From: Paracoccus yeei ATCC BAA-599
GTDB taxonomy: Bacteria; Pseudomonadota; Alphaproteobacteria; Rhodobacterales; Rhodobacteraceae
Assembly (NCBI RefSeq): GCF_000622145.1
Contig: NZ_JHWH01000017.1
Span: 38,687 to 102,686, forward strand
Reading direction: 5' to 3'
DNA length: 64,000 nt
In this document: in pieces, positions 27,650-36,532 of the stretch
How the letters are laid out: the number at the start of each line of letters is the position of its first letter
How positions within the stretch are numbered: position 1 is the first letter of the stretch
Translations under genes and position numbers: made by a program
The notes under the pieces: generated by a model
What the model saw: the letters and a program-made list of their open reading frames with translations, nothing else
Databases searched by the model: none
What the model was told of the DNA's origin: nothing

Positions 27650-29017
27650 ATGGGTATCGCCAACGATCTGATGCAGGGCCTGGGGATTTCCGACCCGGTC
27701 ATCCGGCTGGGCGTGACGGGCCTGTCGCGGGCGGGCAAGACCGTCTTCATCACGGCCCTGGTGGCGAACCTGCTGGACCGGGGGCGGATGGCCGGGCTGC
27801 GGGCCGCGGCGGACGGCAGCCTCAAGGCCGCCTGGCTGCAACCCCAGCCCGACGACACCGTGCCGCGGTTCGACTATGAACGCCATCTGGCGGCGATGAC
27901 CGGCCCCGACCCGCACTGGCCCGAGGGCACGCGCCACGTCAGCCAGCTGCGCCTGTCGCTGCGGGTCCAGCCGCGCGGCCTGATCGCGGGTCTGCGCGGT
28001 GCGCAGGTGCTGCATCTGGATATCGTGGACTATCCCGGCGAATGGCTGCTGGACCTGCGGCTGATGGACCGCGACTTTGCCGGCTGGTCGACCGAGGTGC
28101 TGGGCCGGATGACGGGCCGCCCGGGCGCGCAGGGCTTTGCCGATGCGCTGGCGGCTAGCCCTCGCGACCGCTTTGACGACAGCGCGGCGCAGGCGCTGGC
28201 CGGGGCCTATACCGCGCATCTGCATCAGGCGCGCGACGCGGGCTGGTCGGACTGCACCCCCGGCCGCTTTCTGATGCCGGGCGAGCTTGAGGGATCGCCC
28301 GCGCTGACCTTCACGCCCTTGCCGGACGACTGGCGGGGCTCGGCGCTGTGGCGCGAATTCGAACGGCGCTTCGGCGCCTACAAGTCGCGCGTGGTGCGGC
28401 CCTTCTTTCGCGACCATTTCGCCCGCATCGACCGGCAGGTGGTGCTGATGGACGTGCTGGGCGCGATCCACGCCGGCCCCCAGGCGGTCGAGGACATGCG
28501 CCGCGCCATGGCCGACATCCTGTCGGCCTTTCGTCCGGGCCGGGCGGGCTGGCTGTCGCAGTTGCTGGGTGCGCGGCGGGTGGAACGGATCCTGTTCGCC
28601 GCGACCAAGGCCGACCACCTGCACCACATCCAGCACCCGCGCCTGACCGCGATCACTGGCGCCATGCTGCGCGAGGCGCGCGACCGGGCCGATTTTTCCG
28701 GCGCGCGGACCGAGGCCATGTCCATCGCCTCGCTGCGCACCACGACCGAGGAGATGATCCGGCAGGACGGCGAGGACCTGCCCGCCGTGCGCGGCACGCT
28801 GATGGACGGCCGGCGGGCGGCGTTCTATCCGGGCGAGCTGCCCGCCAATCCGGCCGAACTGCTGATGCCGGCGGCCCAGGGCGCGACGCATTGGCTGGAC
28901 GGCGATTATGCGATCATGGATTTCGCCCCGGCGCCGAACACGCTGCGCCCCGGCGACGGGCCGCCGCACATCCGATTGGACCGGGCAGCGGAGTTCCTGA
29001 TCGGCGACCAGATATGA
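27650..29017 (+). CDS. ycjX: YcjX family P-loop GTPase-like protein
   Basis: A 455-residue protein of the YcjX (DUF463) family. The P-loop is GLSRAGKTVF (about residues 24-33) and a switch-like motif is DIVDYPGEWLLDL. Family members are stress-associated predicted GTPases of unknown target. The ATG at 27650 gives MGIANDLMQGLGISDP. The gene is followed 12 bases later by ycjF, its constant partner. Confidence 0.9.
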   Translation: MGIANDLMQGLGISDPVIRLGVTGLSRAGKTVFITALVANLLDRGRMAGLRAAADGSLKAAWLQPQPDDTVPRFDYERHLAAMTGPDPHWPEGTRHVSQLRLSLRVQPRGLIAGLRGAQVLHLDIVDYPGEWLLDLRLMDRDFAGWSTEVLGRMTGRPGAQGFADALAASPRDRFDDSAAQALAGAYTAHLHQARDAGWSDCTPGRFLMPGELEGSPALTFTPLPDDWRGSALWREFERRFGAYKSRVVRPFFRDHFARIDRQVVLMDVLGAIHAGPQAVEDMRRAMADILSAFRPGRAGWLSQLLGARRVERILFAATKADHLHHIQHPRLTAITGAMLREARDRADFSGARTEAMSIASLRTTTEEMIRQDGEDLPAVRGTLMDGRRAAFYPGELPANPAELLMPAAQGATHWLDGDYAIMDFAPAPNTLRPGDGPPHIRLDRAAEFLIGDQI

Positions 29018-29029
29018 GAGGGCATCGGC

Positions 29030-30136
29030 ATGGCTGAGAACGAAAAGCGGCGCGGCCCCCTGCTGGTCGAACTGGACCGGACCGCGCCCACCGAACGGCC
29101 GGTCATGATCGAGACGCCGCCCGGATCGGACGACCGCGACCGCCGCGCGCCCCGGACCCCGGAGCCGGACGACGCGCCCTCGCCCGCAGATGCGGCGCCG
29201 ATCGACGATGGAGGCGCGCCGGGCGCGCCATCGCCCCGCGCGATGCGGCTGGCGGCGCGGGTTCTGGGATCCGGACCGTCGCGGCTGACGCGGTTCTTCA
29301 TCAACACCGGCGTCGCGCTGTTCACCTTTCTGTTGTCGGTGGCGGCGCTGAACTATCTGACGAACCTGCTGCGCACCTATCCGCTGCTGGGCTGGATCGG
29401 CATCGGGCTGATGGCACTGTTCTGCGCCGCGGCGCTGGGGATGGCCTGGCGCGAATACCGCGCCTGGGCCCGGTTCGCCGCCATCGATGGGATCAGCCGG
29501 CAGGCGGGGGCGGCGCTGGCCTCGGGCGACGTGGCGGCGGCGCAGACCGTCGTTGCGCGGCTCGAGGGACTATACCGCAACCGCCCCGAGCTGGAATGGG
29601 GCATCGGCCGCGTGGCCGAACGGCGGGCCGAGGCCTATGACGCGCAAAGCCTGATCGCGCTGGCCGAGGCCGAGCTGCTGGCGCCCCTGGACCAGCAGGC
29701 GCGGCGCGAGATCGAGGCGGCGGCGCGCACCGTCGCCGCCGCCACCGCGCTGATCCCGCTGGCGCTGGCCGACGTGATCGCGGCGCTGGCCGCGAACCTG
29801 CGCATGATCCGCCGCATGGCCGAGATCTATGGCGGCCGCGCCGGCGCCGTGGGCGGCTGGCGGCTGGCGCGCACGGTCATGGCGCATCTGGTCGCGACCG
29901 GCGCCGTCGCGGCGGGCGACGACCTGATCCACACGGTCGCGGGTGGCGGCATCCTGGCCCGCGTCTCGAAGCGGTTCGGCGAAGGGGTGGTGAACGGCGC
30001 CCTGACCGCCCGCGTGGGCATCGCCGCGATGGAGGTCTGCCGCCCCCTGCCCTTCGTCCAGCAGCCCCGGCCTTCGGTCGGGAACCTGATCGCGCGCGGC
30101 CTGAAGGGGCTGTTCGGCGAGGACGAGGCGAAGTAG
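29030..30136 (+). CDS. ycjF: YcjF family membrane protein (TIGR01620/DUF697)
   Basis: A 368-residue protein. The N-terminal 80 residues are acidic and disordered. Two transmembrane helices lie at about residues 88-130 (FFINTGVALFTFLLSVAALN and LLGWIGIGLMALFCAAALGM). A C-terminal DUF697 domain contains RTVMAHLVATGAVAAGDDLI. It pairs with ycjX in one operon, presumably as its membrane partner. Function unknown. Confidence 0.9.
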   Translation: MAENEKRRGPLLVELDRTAPTERPVMIETPPGSDDRDRRAPRTPEPDDAPSPADAAPIDDGGAPGAPSPRAMRLAARVLGSGPSRLTRFFINTGVALFTFLLSVAALNYLTNLLRTYPLLGWIGIGLMALFCAAALGMAWREYRAWARFAAIDGISRQAGAALASGDVAAAQTVVARLEGLYRNRPELEWGIGRVAERRAEAYDAQSLIALAEAELLAPLDQQARREIEAAARTVAAATALIPLALADVIAALAANLRMIRRMAEIYGGRAGAVGGWRLARTVMAHLVATGAVAAGDDLIHTVAGGGILARVSKRFGEGVVNGALTARVGIAAMEVCRPLPFVQQPRPSVGNLIARGLKGLFGEDEAK

Positions 30137-30157
30137 CCGCCCCTGGCCGGCCTTTGC

Positions 30158-30180
30158 ATGGGTATTTGGAAAACGGTGAA
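30158..30180 (+). repeat. Intergenic element, ATGGGTATTTGGAAAACGG class
   Basis: The best copy of this class, followed by an imperfect stem-loop of GGGCAAGGG and CCCCTGCCC. Located between the ycjF stop and pbpC. Confidence 0.65.
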
Positions 30181-30227
30181 GGGCAAGGGCATTTCCCCTG
30201 CCCCGGCGCTTGCACTAGGCTGGCGTC

Positions 30228-32300
30228 ATGAAAGCGCGCCGCCTTGCCCTGATGCTGATGCTGGCCGTCCTGATCCTGGGGATCGGGGCCGGGTTGCGCG
30301 ACCGTCTGGACGACTGGGTCGCGGCGACGACGCTGCCGCGGCTGGACGTGCCGGTCGGCACCGAGGTTCTGGCCCGGGACGGCAGCCTGCTGCGGGCGTT
30401 CCAGGTCGCAGACGGGCGCTGGCGGCTGGACCCAGGCCCGGTCGATCCGCTGTTTCTGGACATGCTGCTGCTGTGGGAGGACCGCCGCTTTGACCGCCAT
30501 TCCGGCGTCGATGCGCGCGCCCTGCTGCGCGCGGGCGGGCAGGCGCTGCGGCACGGGCGCGTGGTTTCGGGCGGGTCGACGCTGACCATGCAGGTCGCGC
30601 GGCTGCTGGAGGAGGGGACCACGGGCGCCTGGGCCGGCAAGCTGCGCCAGATGCGGCTGGCGCTGGCACTGGAGCGGCGGCTGGACAAGCGGCAGGTGCT
30701 GGGGCTTTACCTGCGCCTTGCCCCCTACGGCGCCAATGTCGAGGGCATCCGCGCCGCCAGCCTGCAATGGTTCGGCAAGGAGCCGCGCCGCCTGTCGCCC
30801 GCGCAGGCCGCGCTGCTGGTGGCGCTGCCGCAATCGCCCGAGACGCGCCGGCCCGACCGCTATCCCGCCGCCGCCAGGGCCGCGCGGGATAGGGTGCTGG
30901 CCCGGGCGGCGGAGGCAGGGCTGATTTCGGCCGCCGATGCGCGGGCGGCGATGGCCGAGCCGGTGCCGCGGGCGCGCCGCGCCTTTCCGGCGCTGGCGCC
31001 CCTGCTGGCCGCGCGGCTGCTGCGCGAGCATCCCGGGGCGACGCGGATCGAGACGACCATCGACCCCCGCCTGCAGCGCCGGACCGAGGCGCTGGCCTCG
31101 CGCGCCGTGCGGGGTGCGGGACGGGGGCTGTCGGCGGCGGTCGTGCTGGCCGATCATCGCAGCGGCGCGATCCTGGCCGAGGTCGGCGCGGCGGACTGGA
31201 CCGACGGCGCCTCGGCCGGGTTCGTGGACATGGCGCGGGCCTGGCGCAGCCCGGGATCGACGCTGAAGCCCTTTGTCTATGGCCTGGCCTTCGACGATGG
31301 CCTCGCCCATCCCGAGACCCTGATCGAGGACCGGCCGACCGCCTTCGGCCGCTGGCAGCCGCAGAACTTCGACCACCACTTCCGCGGCACCGTCAGCCTG
31401 AGGAACGCGCTGGTCTGGTCGCTGAACATCCCCGTCGTCAAGCTGGCCGAGGCGCTTGGGCCGAACCGCGTGGCCCAAGCGCTGGACCGGGGCGGGATCG
31501 CGCTGCGCCTGCCGCAGGACCGCCCCGGCCTGGCGCTGGTGCTGGGCGGCGGCGGCGTCACGCTGGAGGGGCTGGCGCAGGGCTATGCCGCGCTGGCCCG
31601 GGGCGGGCACGGCATCGCCCTGTCGCCCCTGCCCGGCGCGGCCAAGGCGCTGCCGCAGGCCATGTTCGGGCCGGGCGCGGCCTGGCAGGTCGGGGACATC
31701 CTGGCCCGGAATCCGGCGCCGCAGGGCGCGCGCGGGCGGGTCCTGGCCTACAAGACCGGCACATCCTACGGGCATCGCGACGCGTTGGCGGTGGGCTTCG
31801 ACGGGGCGCATGTCGGCGCGGTCTGGCTGGGGCGGCCGGACGGGACGCCGGTGCCGGGGGCCTTCGGCGGCGATCTGGCCGCGCCGGTGCTGTTCGACCT
31901 GTTCGACGCGCTGTCGCCCGTCGCCCTGCCGCCGCCGCCCGCCCATGTGCTGACCCTGCCCAACAGCGCCCTGCCTCTGCCCCTGCGCCGCTTCGCCCCT
32001 GCGGGAGAGGCCAGCGCCGCGCAATCGGGCCCGCCTGCGCCCGACGCGCTGCGGCTGACCTTTCCGCCCGACGGCTCGGAGCTGGAGGCCGAGGGCCCCA
32101 TCCTGGCGCGGGCGCGGGGCGGGCGGGCGCCCTGGACCTTCCTGCTGAACGGGGCGCCCCTGGCCATCGGCCTTGCCCGCCCCGAGGCGCGCCTTCCCCA
32201 TCCCGGCCCCGGCTTTGCCCGATTGACGGTCATCGACGGCGCCGGGGCATCCGATACTGCGGCAATCCGGTTGCACATGCCGGAAATCCCAGCGAATTGA
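30228..32300 (+). CDS. pbpC: Penicillin-binding protein 1C
   Basis: A 690-residue bifunctional peptidoglycan synthase. After an N-terminal helix comes a GT51 glycosyltransferase domain with the catalytic Glu in LLLWEDRRFDRHSGVD, plus GGSTLTMQVARLL. The transpeptidase domain has SPGSTLKP (SxxK, about residue 343), SLN (about 399) and KTGTS (about 509). The C-terminal PBP1C-specific domain contains FPPDGSELEAEGP. No alpha-2-macroglobulin gene is adjacent, unlike in Escherichia coli. Confidence 0.94.
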   Translation: MKARRLALMLMLAVLILGIGAGLRDRLDDWVAATTLPRLDVPVGTEVLARDGSLLRAFQVADGRWRLDPGPVDPLFLDMLLLWEDRRFDRHSGVDARALLRAGGQALRHGRVVSGGSTLTMQVARLLEEGTTGAWAGKLRQMRLALALERRLDKRQVLGLYLRLAPYGANVEGIRAASLQWFGKEPRRLSPAQAALLVALPQSPETRRPDRYPAAARAARDRVLARAAEAGLISAADARAAMAEPVPRARRAFPALAPLLAARLLREHPGATRIETTIDPRLQRRTEALASRAVRGAGRGLSAAVVLADHRSGAILAEVGAADWTDGASAGFVDMARAWRSPGSTLKPFVYGLAFDDGLAHPETLIEDRPTAFGRWQPQNFDHHFRGTVSLRNALVWSLNIPVVKLAEALGPNRVAQALDRGGIALRLPQDRPGLALVLGGGGVTLEGLAQGYAALARGGHGIALSPLPGAAKALPQAMFGPGAAWQVGDILARNPAPQGARGRVLAYKTGTSYGHRDALAVGFDGAHVGAVWLGRPDGTPVPGAFGGDLAAPVLFDLFDALSPVALPPPPAHVLTLPNSALPLPLRRFAPAGEASAAQSGPPAPDALRLTFPPDGSELEAEGPILARARGGRAPWTFLLNGAPLAIGLARPEARLPHPGPGFARLTVIDGAGASDTAAIRLHMPEIPAN

Positions 32301-32345
32301 CTCCAGGGGGCTTTTCAGCACCGGGGATTGCGACATATTCCAGCC

Positions 32346-32777
32346 ATGTTGCGCATTACCGACACATTGATGATCCAGGAATGGGAACTGTCCGAGCATT
32401 TCACCCGCTCGCAGGGGCCGGGCGGGCAGAACGTGAACAAGGTCGAAACCGCCGTGGAACTGCGGTTCGAGGCCGAGCGTTCACCGGCATTGGCGCCGCC
32501 CGTCAAGGCGCGGCTGAAGCGGCTGGCGGGCCGGCGCTGGACACAGGACGGCGCCGTGCTGATCCGGGCCGAGGAGACCCGCAGCCAGGCCCGCAACCGC
32601 GAGATCGCGCGCGAGCGTCTGGCCGAGCTGATCCGCGAGGCGCTGGTGGCCCCGCGCAAGCGGATCGCCACTCGCCCGACCCTTGGCAGCCAGCGCCGCC
32701 GCCTGGTCGCCAAGACCCAGCGGGGGCAGATCAAGTCGTTGCGCGGTGCGGTCCGCGACACGGAGGGGGGAGAGTGA
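32346..32777 (+). CDS. arfB: ArfB, alternative ribosome-rescue peptidyl-tRNA hydrolase
   Basis: A 143-residue protein with the release-factor motif SQGPGGQNVNKVE; the GGQ is at residues 26-28. A basic C-terminal tail (RKRIATRPTLGSQRRRLVAK) inserts into the empty mRNA channel of stalled ribosomes. It releases nascent chains when no stop codon is present. ATG 32346 (MLRITDTLMIQEW) gives the family length; a start 18 bases earlier is possible. The stop overlaps the NUDIX gene start (GTGA). Confidence 0.93.
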   Translation: MLRITDTLMIQEWELSEHFTRSQGPGGQNVNKVETAVELRFEAERSPALAPPVKARLKRLAGRRWTQDGAVLIRAEETRSQARNREIARERLAELIREALVAPRKRIATRPTLGSQRRRLVAKTQRGQIKSLRGAVRDTEGGE

Positions 32778-33238
32778 CGAAGGCGTTTCGGGACAGGCTC
32801 TCCAGACTTCTGGGCCGCAAGCCCGCGCAGATGCAGGTGGCGGCGCTGTGCCGCAGCCGGCAGGACGGCAAGGTCTTGCTGGTCACCAGCCGGGGCACCG
32901 GCCGCTGGATCGTGCCCAAGGGCTGGCCGATGCCCGGCCGCACCCTGGCCGACGCCGCGCTGCAGGAGGCGTGGGAAGAGGCCGGCGTTCTCGGCACCAT
33001 CGGCCAGGACCCCATCGGCACCTACCATTACGACAAGGTGCAGGACCTTGGCTTTTCCGTGCCCGTCGAGGTCCGCGTCTATCTGCTGGACGTCGAGTCC
33101 CTGGCAGACGACTGGCTTGAATCCGGCCAGCGCAAGCGCCGCTGGTTCGAGCCAGCCCGCGCCGCCGAACTGGTGGCCGAGACCGGGCTGAAGCGGCTGC
33201 TGGCCGGCATGGTCCCCGCCGGCGGGTCGCCCGCCTGA
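32774..33238 (+). CDS. NUDIX hydrolase
   Basis: A 154-residue NUDIX protein. The box runs GRTLADAALQEAWEEAGVLG, matching the G-x5-E-x7-REUXEEXGU pattern except that Arg is Gln. IVPKGWPMPG before the box and the WFEP segment late in the protein are typical of the DIPP-like group that hydrolyses diphosphoinositol or dinucleoside polyphosphates. GTG 32774 overlaps the arfB stop by four bases, and its own stop overlaps the pit start, so arfB-nudix-pit form a tight operon. Confidence 0.9.
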   Translation: MTKAFRDRLSRLLGRKPAQMQVAALCRSRQDGKVLLVTSRGTGRWIVPKGWPMPGRTLADAALQEAWEEAGVLGTIGQDPIGTYHYDKVQDLGFSVPVEVRVYLLDVESLADDWLESGQRKRRWFEPARAAELVAETGLKRLLAGMVPAGGSPA

Positions 33239-34665
33239 TGCGCCCGCCCGAGCGGGAATACCGAATCCTGGACAAGGATCTGGGTCGGATCACGAATGCC
33301 GAACACGCGGCTTTGGCCTTGGCCCGGCCGCGCCTGCGGCTGGGGCTGGCCCTGCTGTTCATGGCGGTGGTTGCCGAAATCGGCGCGACCATGCTGGCCG
33401 GCCAGCCGGCGCTGGGGATCGTCGCCGCCTCGATCGCGGTGGCGACCTATCTGGCGCTGTCGATCGGGGCGAACGACGTCGCGAACTCGTTGTCGCCGGC
33501 GATCGGCGCGGGCGCGATCGGGCTGACGCTTGGCCTGTGCCTTGTCGCCGCGATGGAGCTTGCCGGCGCCGTCATCGCGGGTGGGGCGGTGACGCGAACC
33601 CTGACCCAGGGGCTGGTCGGCGGCTCGCTGGGCCAGGGCAGTCCGACGCCGCCCATGATGCTGGCGGCGCTGATGGCAGCGGCCACCTGGATCAGCGTGG
33701 CGACCTGGCTCGACGCGCCGATTTCCACCACCCATTCGGTCGTCGGCGCGATCACCGGGGCCGGGATGGCCACCTTTGGCATCGGGTCGGTCAACTGGAT
33801 GGCCTTTGCCTCGGTCGCCATCGGCTGGATGGCGTCGCCCGTGGTTTCGGGCTGCCTGGCGGCGGCGCTGCTGGCCAGCCTGCACCGCCACGCCCTGGAC
33901 AAGGAGGATCCGCTGCCCTCCGGCCGCGCCTGGCTGACGCTGATGGTGGGCCTGGCGGCCGGGGCGCTGTTCCTGGTCGGCGGGACCGCCTATGGCGGGC
34001 TCGGCTGGCCGCTGGTCCTGGGCCTGACCCTGGCCGCCATCGCGGCGGGCGCGGCCTATGCCCATGTGACGCTGGCGCGCCAGATCGCCGGCGGCGCCGG
34101 GGGCGGCAAGGCGCTCAAGGCGCTGCTGGGCCTGCCGCTGACCGTGGCGGCCCTGGTCATGAGCTTTGCGCATGGGGCGAACGACGCCTCGAACGTGGCG
34201 GCGCCCTTGACCATCGTGCTGCAGGGCCTTGCGCGGGACGGGGCGCCCCTGCTGTCCCCCGTGGCGGTGCTGGCGCTGGCGGGCCTGGGCATCGGCGCGG
34301 GCGTGCTGCTGTTCGGGGGCCGGCTGGTCCATATGGTGGGCAGCAACATCACCCGGCTGAACCCCGCCCGCGCGCTTTGCGTGACCCTGGCAAGCGCCCT
34401 GACGGTGCTGTGCTTTTCGCTGCTGGGCCTGCCGGTCTCGACCACGCATATCGCGGTCGGGGGGGTGTTCGGGGTCGGGTTCTGGCGCGAGTGGCGCGAC
34501 CGCCGCCGGGCCAAGGCCCGCGCCCCCATGCCGGTCGAGGAGGTCCGCCGCCGCAACCTGGTCCGCCGGTCCTATGTCCGCGCCATCCTGGGCGCGTGGC
34601 TGATCACCGTCCCGGCCAATGCCGCGCTGGCAGCCCTGCTGGTTCTGGCACTGAATCTGCGCTGA
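33238..34665 (+). CDS. pit: Low-affinity inorganic phosphate transporter, Pit family
   Basis: A 475-residue membrane transporter with the duplicated Pit signature: ALSIGANDVANSLSPAIGAG in the first half and SFAHGANDASNVAAPLT in the second. About ten helices are visible. It imports metal-phosphate with protons. The ATG overlaps the NUDIX stop by one base (TGATG). A NUDIX enzyme and a phosphate transporter in one operon hint at phosphate or polyphosphate metabolism. Confidence 0.94.
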   Translation: MRPPEREYRILDKDLGRITNAEHAALALARPRLRLGLALLFMAVVAEIGATMLAGQPALGIVAASIAVATYLALSIGANDVANSLSPAIGAGAIGLTLGLCLVAAMELAGAVIAGGAVTRTLTQGLVGGSLGQGSPTPPMMLAALMAAATWISVATWLDAPISTTHSVVGAITGAGMATFGIGSVNWMAFASVAIGWMASPVVSGCLAAALLASLHRHALDKEDPLPSGRAWLTLMVGLAAGALFLVGGTAYGGLGWPLVLGLTLAAIAAGAAYAHVTLARQIAGGAGGGKALKALLGLPLTVAALVMSFAHGANDASNVAAPLTIVLQGLARDGAPLLSPVAVLALAGLGIGAGVLLFGGRLVHMVGSNITRLNPARALCVTLASALTVLCFSLLGLPVSTTHIAVGGVFGVGFWREWRDRRRAKARAPMPVEEVRRRNLVRRSYVRAILGAWLITVPANAALAALLVLALNLR

Positions 34666-34906
34666 TCGCGCCTGACGGGTTTTCCGGCACTGGGGCACTG
34701 TGCTGCGCGGCACGGGACACTCGCGGAGCGCATGGAGCAGACAGGCAAACTCAGGATCGCCGTCCTGGGGACATCCAATTCGGCGATGAGGTGCACGGTC
34801 TGCGCCAGACCTGAACGGACTACGCCGCGCCCGCGGTGCAAGCGACAACGCCGGACGCAAACGGCGCGCCTTTGAGCGGCGCCGCCGTGATGCGCCACCG
34901 CCGCCT

Positions 34907-36328
34907 TCACGCCGTTCCGGACACAGGCTCCCGCGCGCCCAGGAGTTGCGCCAGCCGGTCGGCGACCTGCTGGGCGTGGGCGGTCACCTCGGGGATGCCC
35001 ATCAGCTCGCCCACATGGCCGCGCGCCAGGGGACCCGCGACCAGCAGGTCCGGCTGGATCGTGCCGTCCTTGCCGACCGCGTGGCAACCTTGTGCCACGT
35101 CCAACCCGAGATACAGCGGATCGGCGCGGATCAGCCCGGCCTCGGCCAGCGACGACAGCACGGGCGAGCCCGCAAGGATGCCGCCATGCGCGGGGCCGGT
35201 GGTCAGGATCACGGCGTTAAAGACCTCGGATCGCGGGCGCAGGTCGCGACCGCGCCAGGTGACCTCGATACCCGCCTCGGCCTGCCGGGCCGAGAGCAGC
35301 CGGCCGGGGGCAAGGGTCAGCCGGCCCTCGATAATCAGCCGGTCCAGCACCGCCTCGACCTGCGGGGCGATGCGAAAGCGGTGGACGTCCCACCAGACCC
35401 GCAGCCAGCGCAGCAGCCTGGCGCGTTCGGCCAGCGGCAGTGCAGCCCAGATCGCCGGGCCGTCGCGGCGCACATTGTCCAGCGCCGCCTGCCAAGGCAG
35501 GCCGGCCTGCGCATCGCGGCGCACCGCCTGCCGGATGCGGCGCAGCAGGCCCAGCGCCGTGCGGGACGGGGCGGCGGCAAAATCGGCAGCGGATTCGGCA
35601 TGGCCGAAGGCATGCCCGCGCGAACGCAGCCCGCGCCGCGACAGCGCCGTGATCCGCCCGGCATGGCCCTGGCGGTCGAGGCTGGCGATCACATCGGCCG
35701 AGGTCAGGCCGGTGCCGACCACCAGCACGTTCGGCGCCGTTCGGGCGACCTCGGCCACGCGGGCCGCATCGCTGCTGTCGGGGATCAGATGCGGCGATGG
35801 CGCCAGATCGGCAAAGACCGCCGGGATGCCGGGCGGCGGATGGCTGGTGGCGATGACCAGCAGGTCGGCCGCCAACGCGCACCCGTCGTCGCAGCGCACC
35901 CGGAAGCGCCCACCCGCGCGCTCTGCCGCGACGGCGCTGGCCCGCAGATGCCGCACCCGACCCGAGGCCAGCAGCGGCGCCAGCGCGTCGCCAACGTAAT
36001 CCGCGACCAGCCGGCGCTGCACGAAAGCCTCGCCCGTGGGCAGCCGGGTGCCGGGGGACAGCGGGATTCCCTGGGCGTCCAGCCAGTCCTGAAGCCCGCT
36101 TTTCCGCGCGCAATCCAGGGTCATGCGCGCGGCGGGCACGTTGATGCGGTGGCTGGGGTCGGCGGTGGAATAGGCCAGCCCCTGTCCCAGTGTCTCGCGC
36201 GGCTCGATCACCACGATGCGCGCCGGGCCGGTCGGCGCGCGGCCCAGATGAAAGGCCGTGACCGCGCCGGTGAAGCCGCCGCCGATGATGGCCACAACGG
36301 GAATGTCCTGCGCCGGAAGATCAGTCAT
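34907..36328 (-). CDS. FAD/NAD(P)-binding oxidoreductase
   Basis: A 473-residue protein of the FAD-NAD(P)-binding group. Residues about 11-20 are the Rossmann loop (VVAIIGGGFTGAVTA). GQGLAYSTADPSHRINVPA and LLVIATSHPPPG are characteristic. A second nucleotide-binding loop is VLVVGTGLTSADV. The substrate is unknown; related proteins are called hydroxyacylglutathione-hydrolase-like or siderophore-type monooxygenases, neither supported here. Fifteen bases upstream of its ATG lies the stop of a truncated amidohydrolase-like frame, so it was probably second in an operon now interrupted. Confidence 0.82.
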   Translation of the reverse strand: MTDLPAQDIPVVAIIGGGFTGAVTAFHLGRAPTGPARIVVIEPRETLGQGLAYSTADPSHRINVPAARMTLDCARKSGLQDWLDAQGIPLSPGTRLPTGEAFVQRRLVADYVGDALAPLLASGRVRHLRASAVAAERAGGRFRVRCDDGCALAADLLVIATSHPPPGIPAVFADLAPSPHLIPDSSDAARVAEVARTAPNVLVVGTGLTSADVIASLDRQGHAGRITALSRRGLRSRGHAFGHAESAADFAAAPSRTALGLLRRIRQAVRRDAQAGLPWQAALDNVRRDGPAIWAALPLAERARLLRWLRVWWDVHRFRIAPQVEAVLDRLIIEGRLTLAPGRLLSARQAEAGIEVTWRGRDLRPRSEVFNAVILTTGPAHGGILAGSPVLSSLAEAGLIRADPLYLGLDVAQGCHAVGKDGTIQPDLLVAGPLARGHVGELMGIPEVTAHAQQVADRLAQLLGAREPVSGTA

Positions 36329-36343
36329 GCGCCCAGCCTTGCA

Positions 36344-36391
36344 TCATTCCGCGCCCAAGCCCAGCAGCCTTGCGGCATCCTCGTGGAAAAA
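36344..36391 (-). pseudogene. Possible C-terminal remnant of an amidohydrolase family gene
   Basis: The minus strand reads FFHEDAARLLGLGAE then a stop, which is how many amidohydrolase (PF04909) proteins end. The frame upstream loses resemblance within about 60 bases. Assignment rests on 15 residues only. Confidence 0.3.
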
Positions 36392-36532
36392 CCGCGCGCC
36401 CCGTCGTCGCCCGGGCCAAGGGCCCGGCCTCCCCGAGGCTTTGGCCGATAGGGATGGGACCAGCCAGCGCCCCGTTTGCGACCTCGACACAGGCGCCGCT
36501 GCCAGCCTGGAACAGATATGGCATGGATGTTC

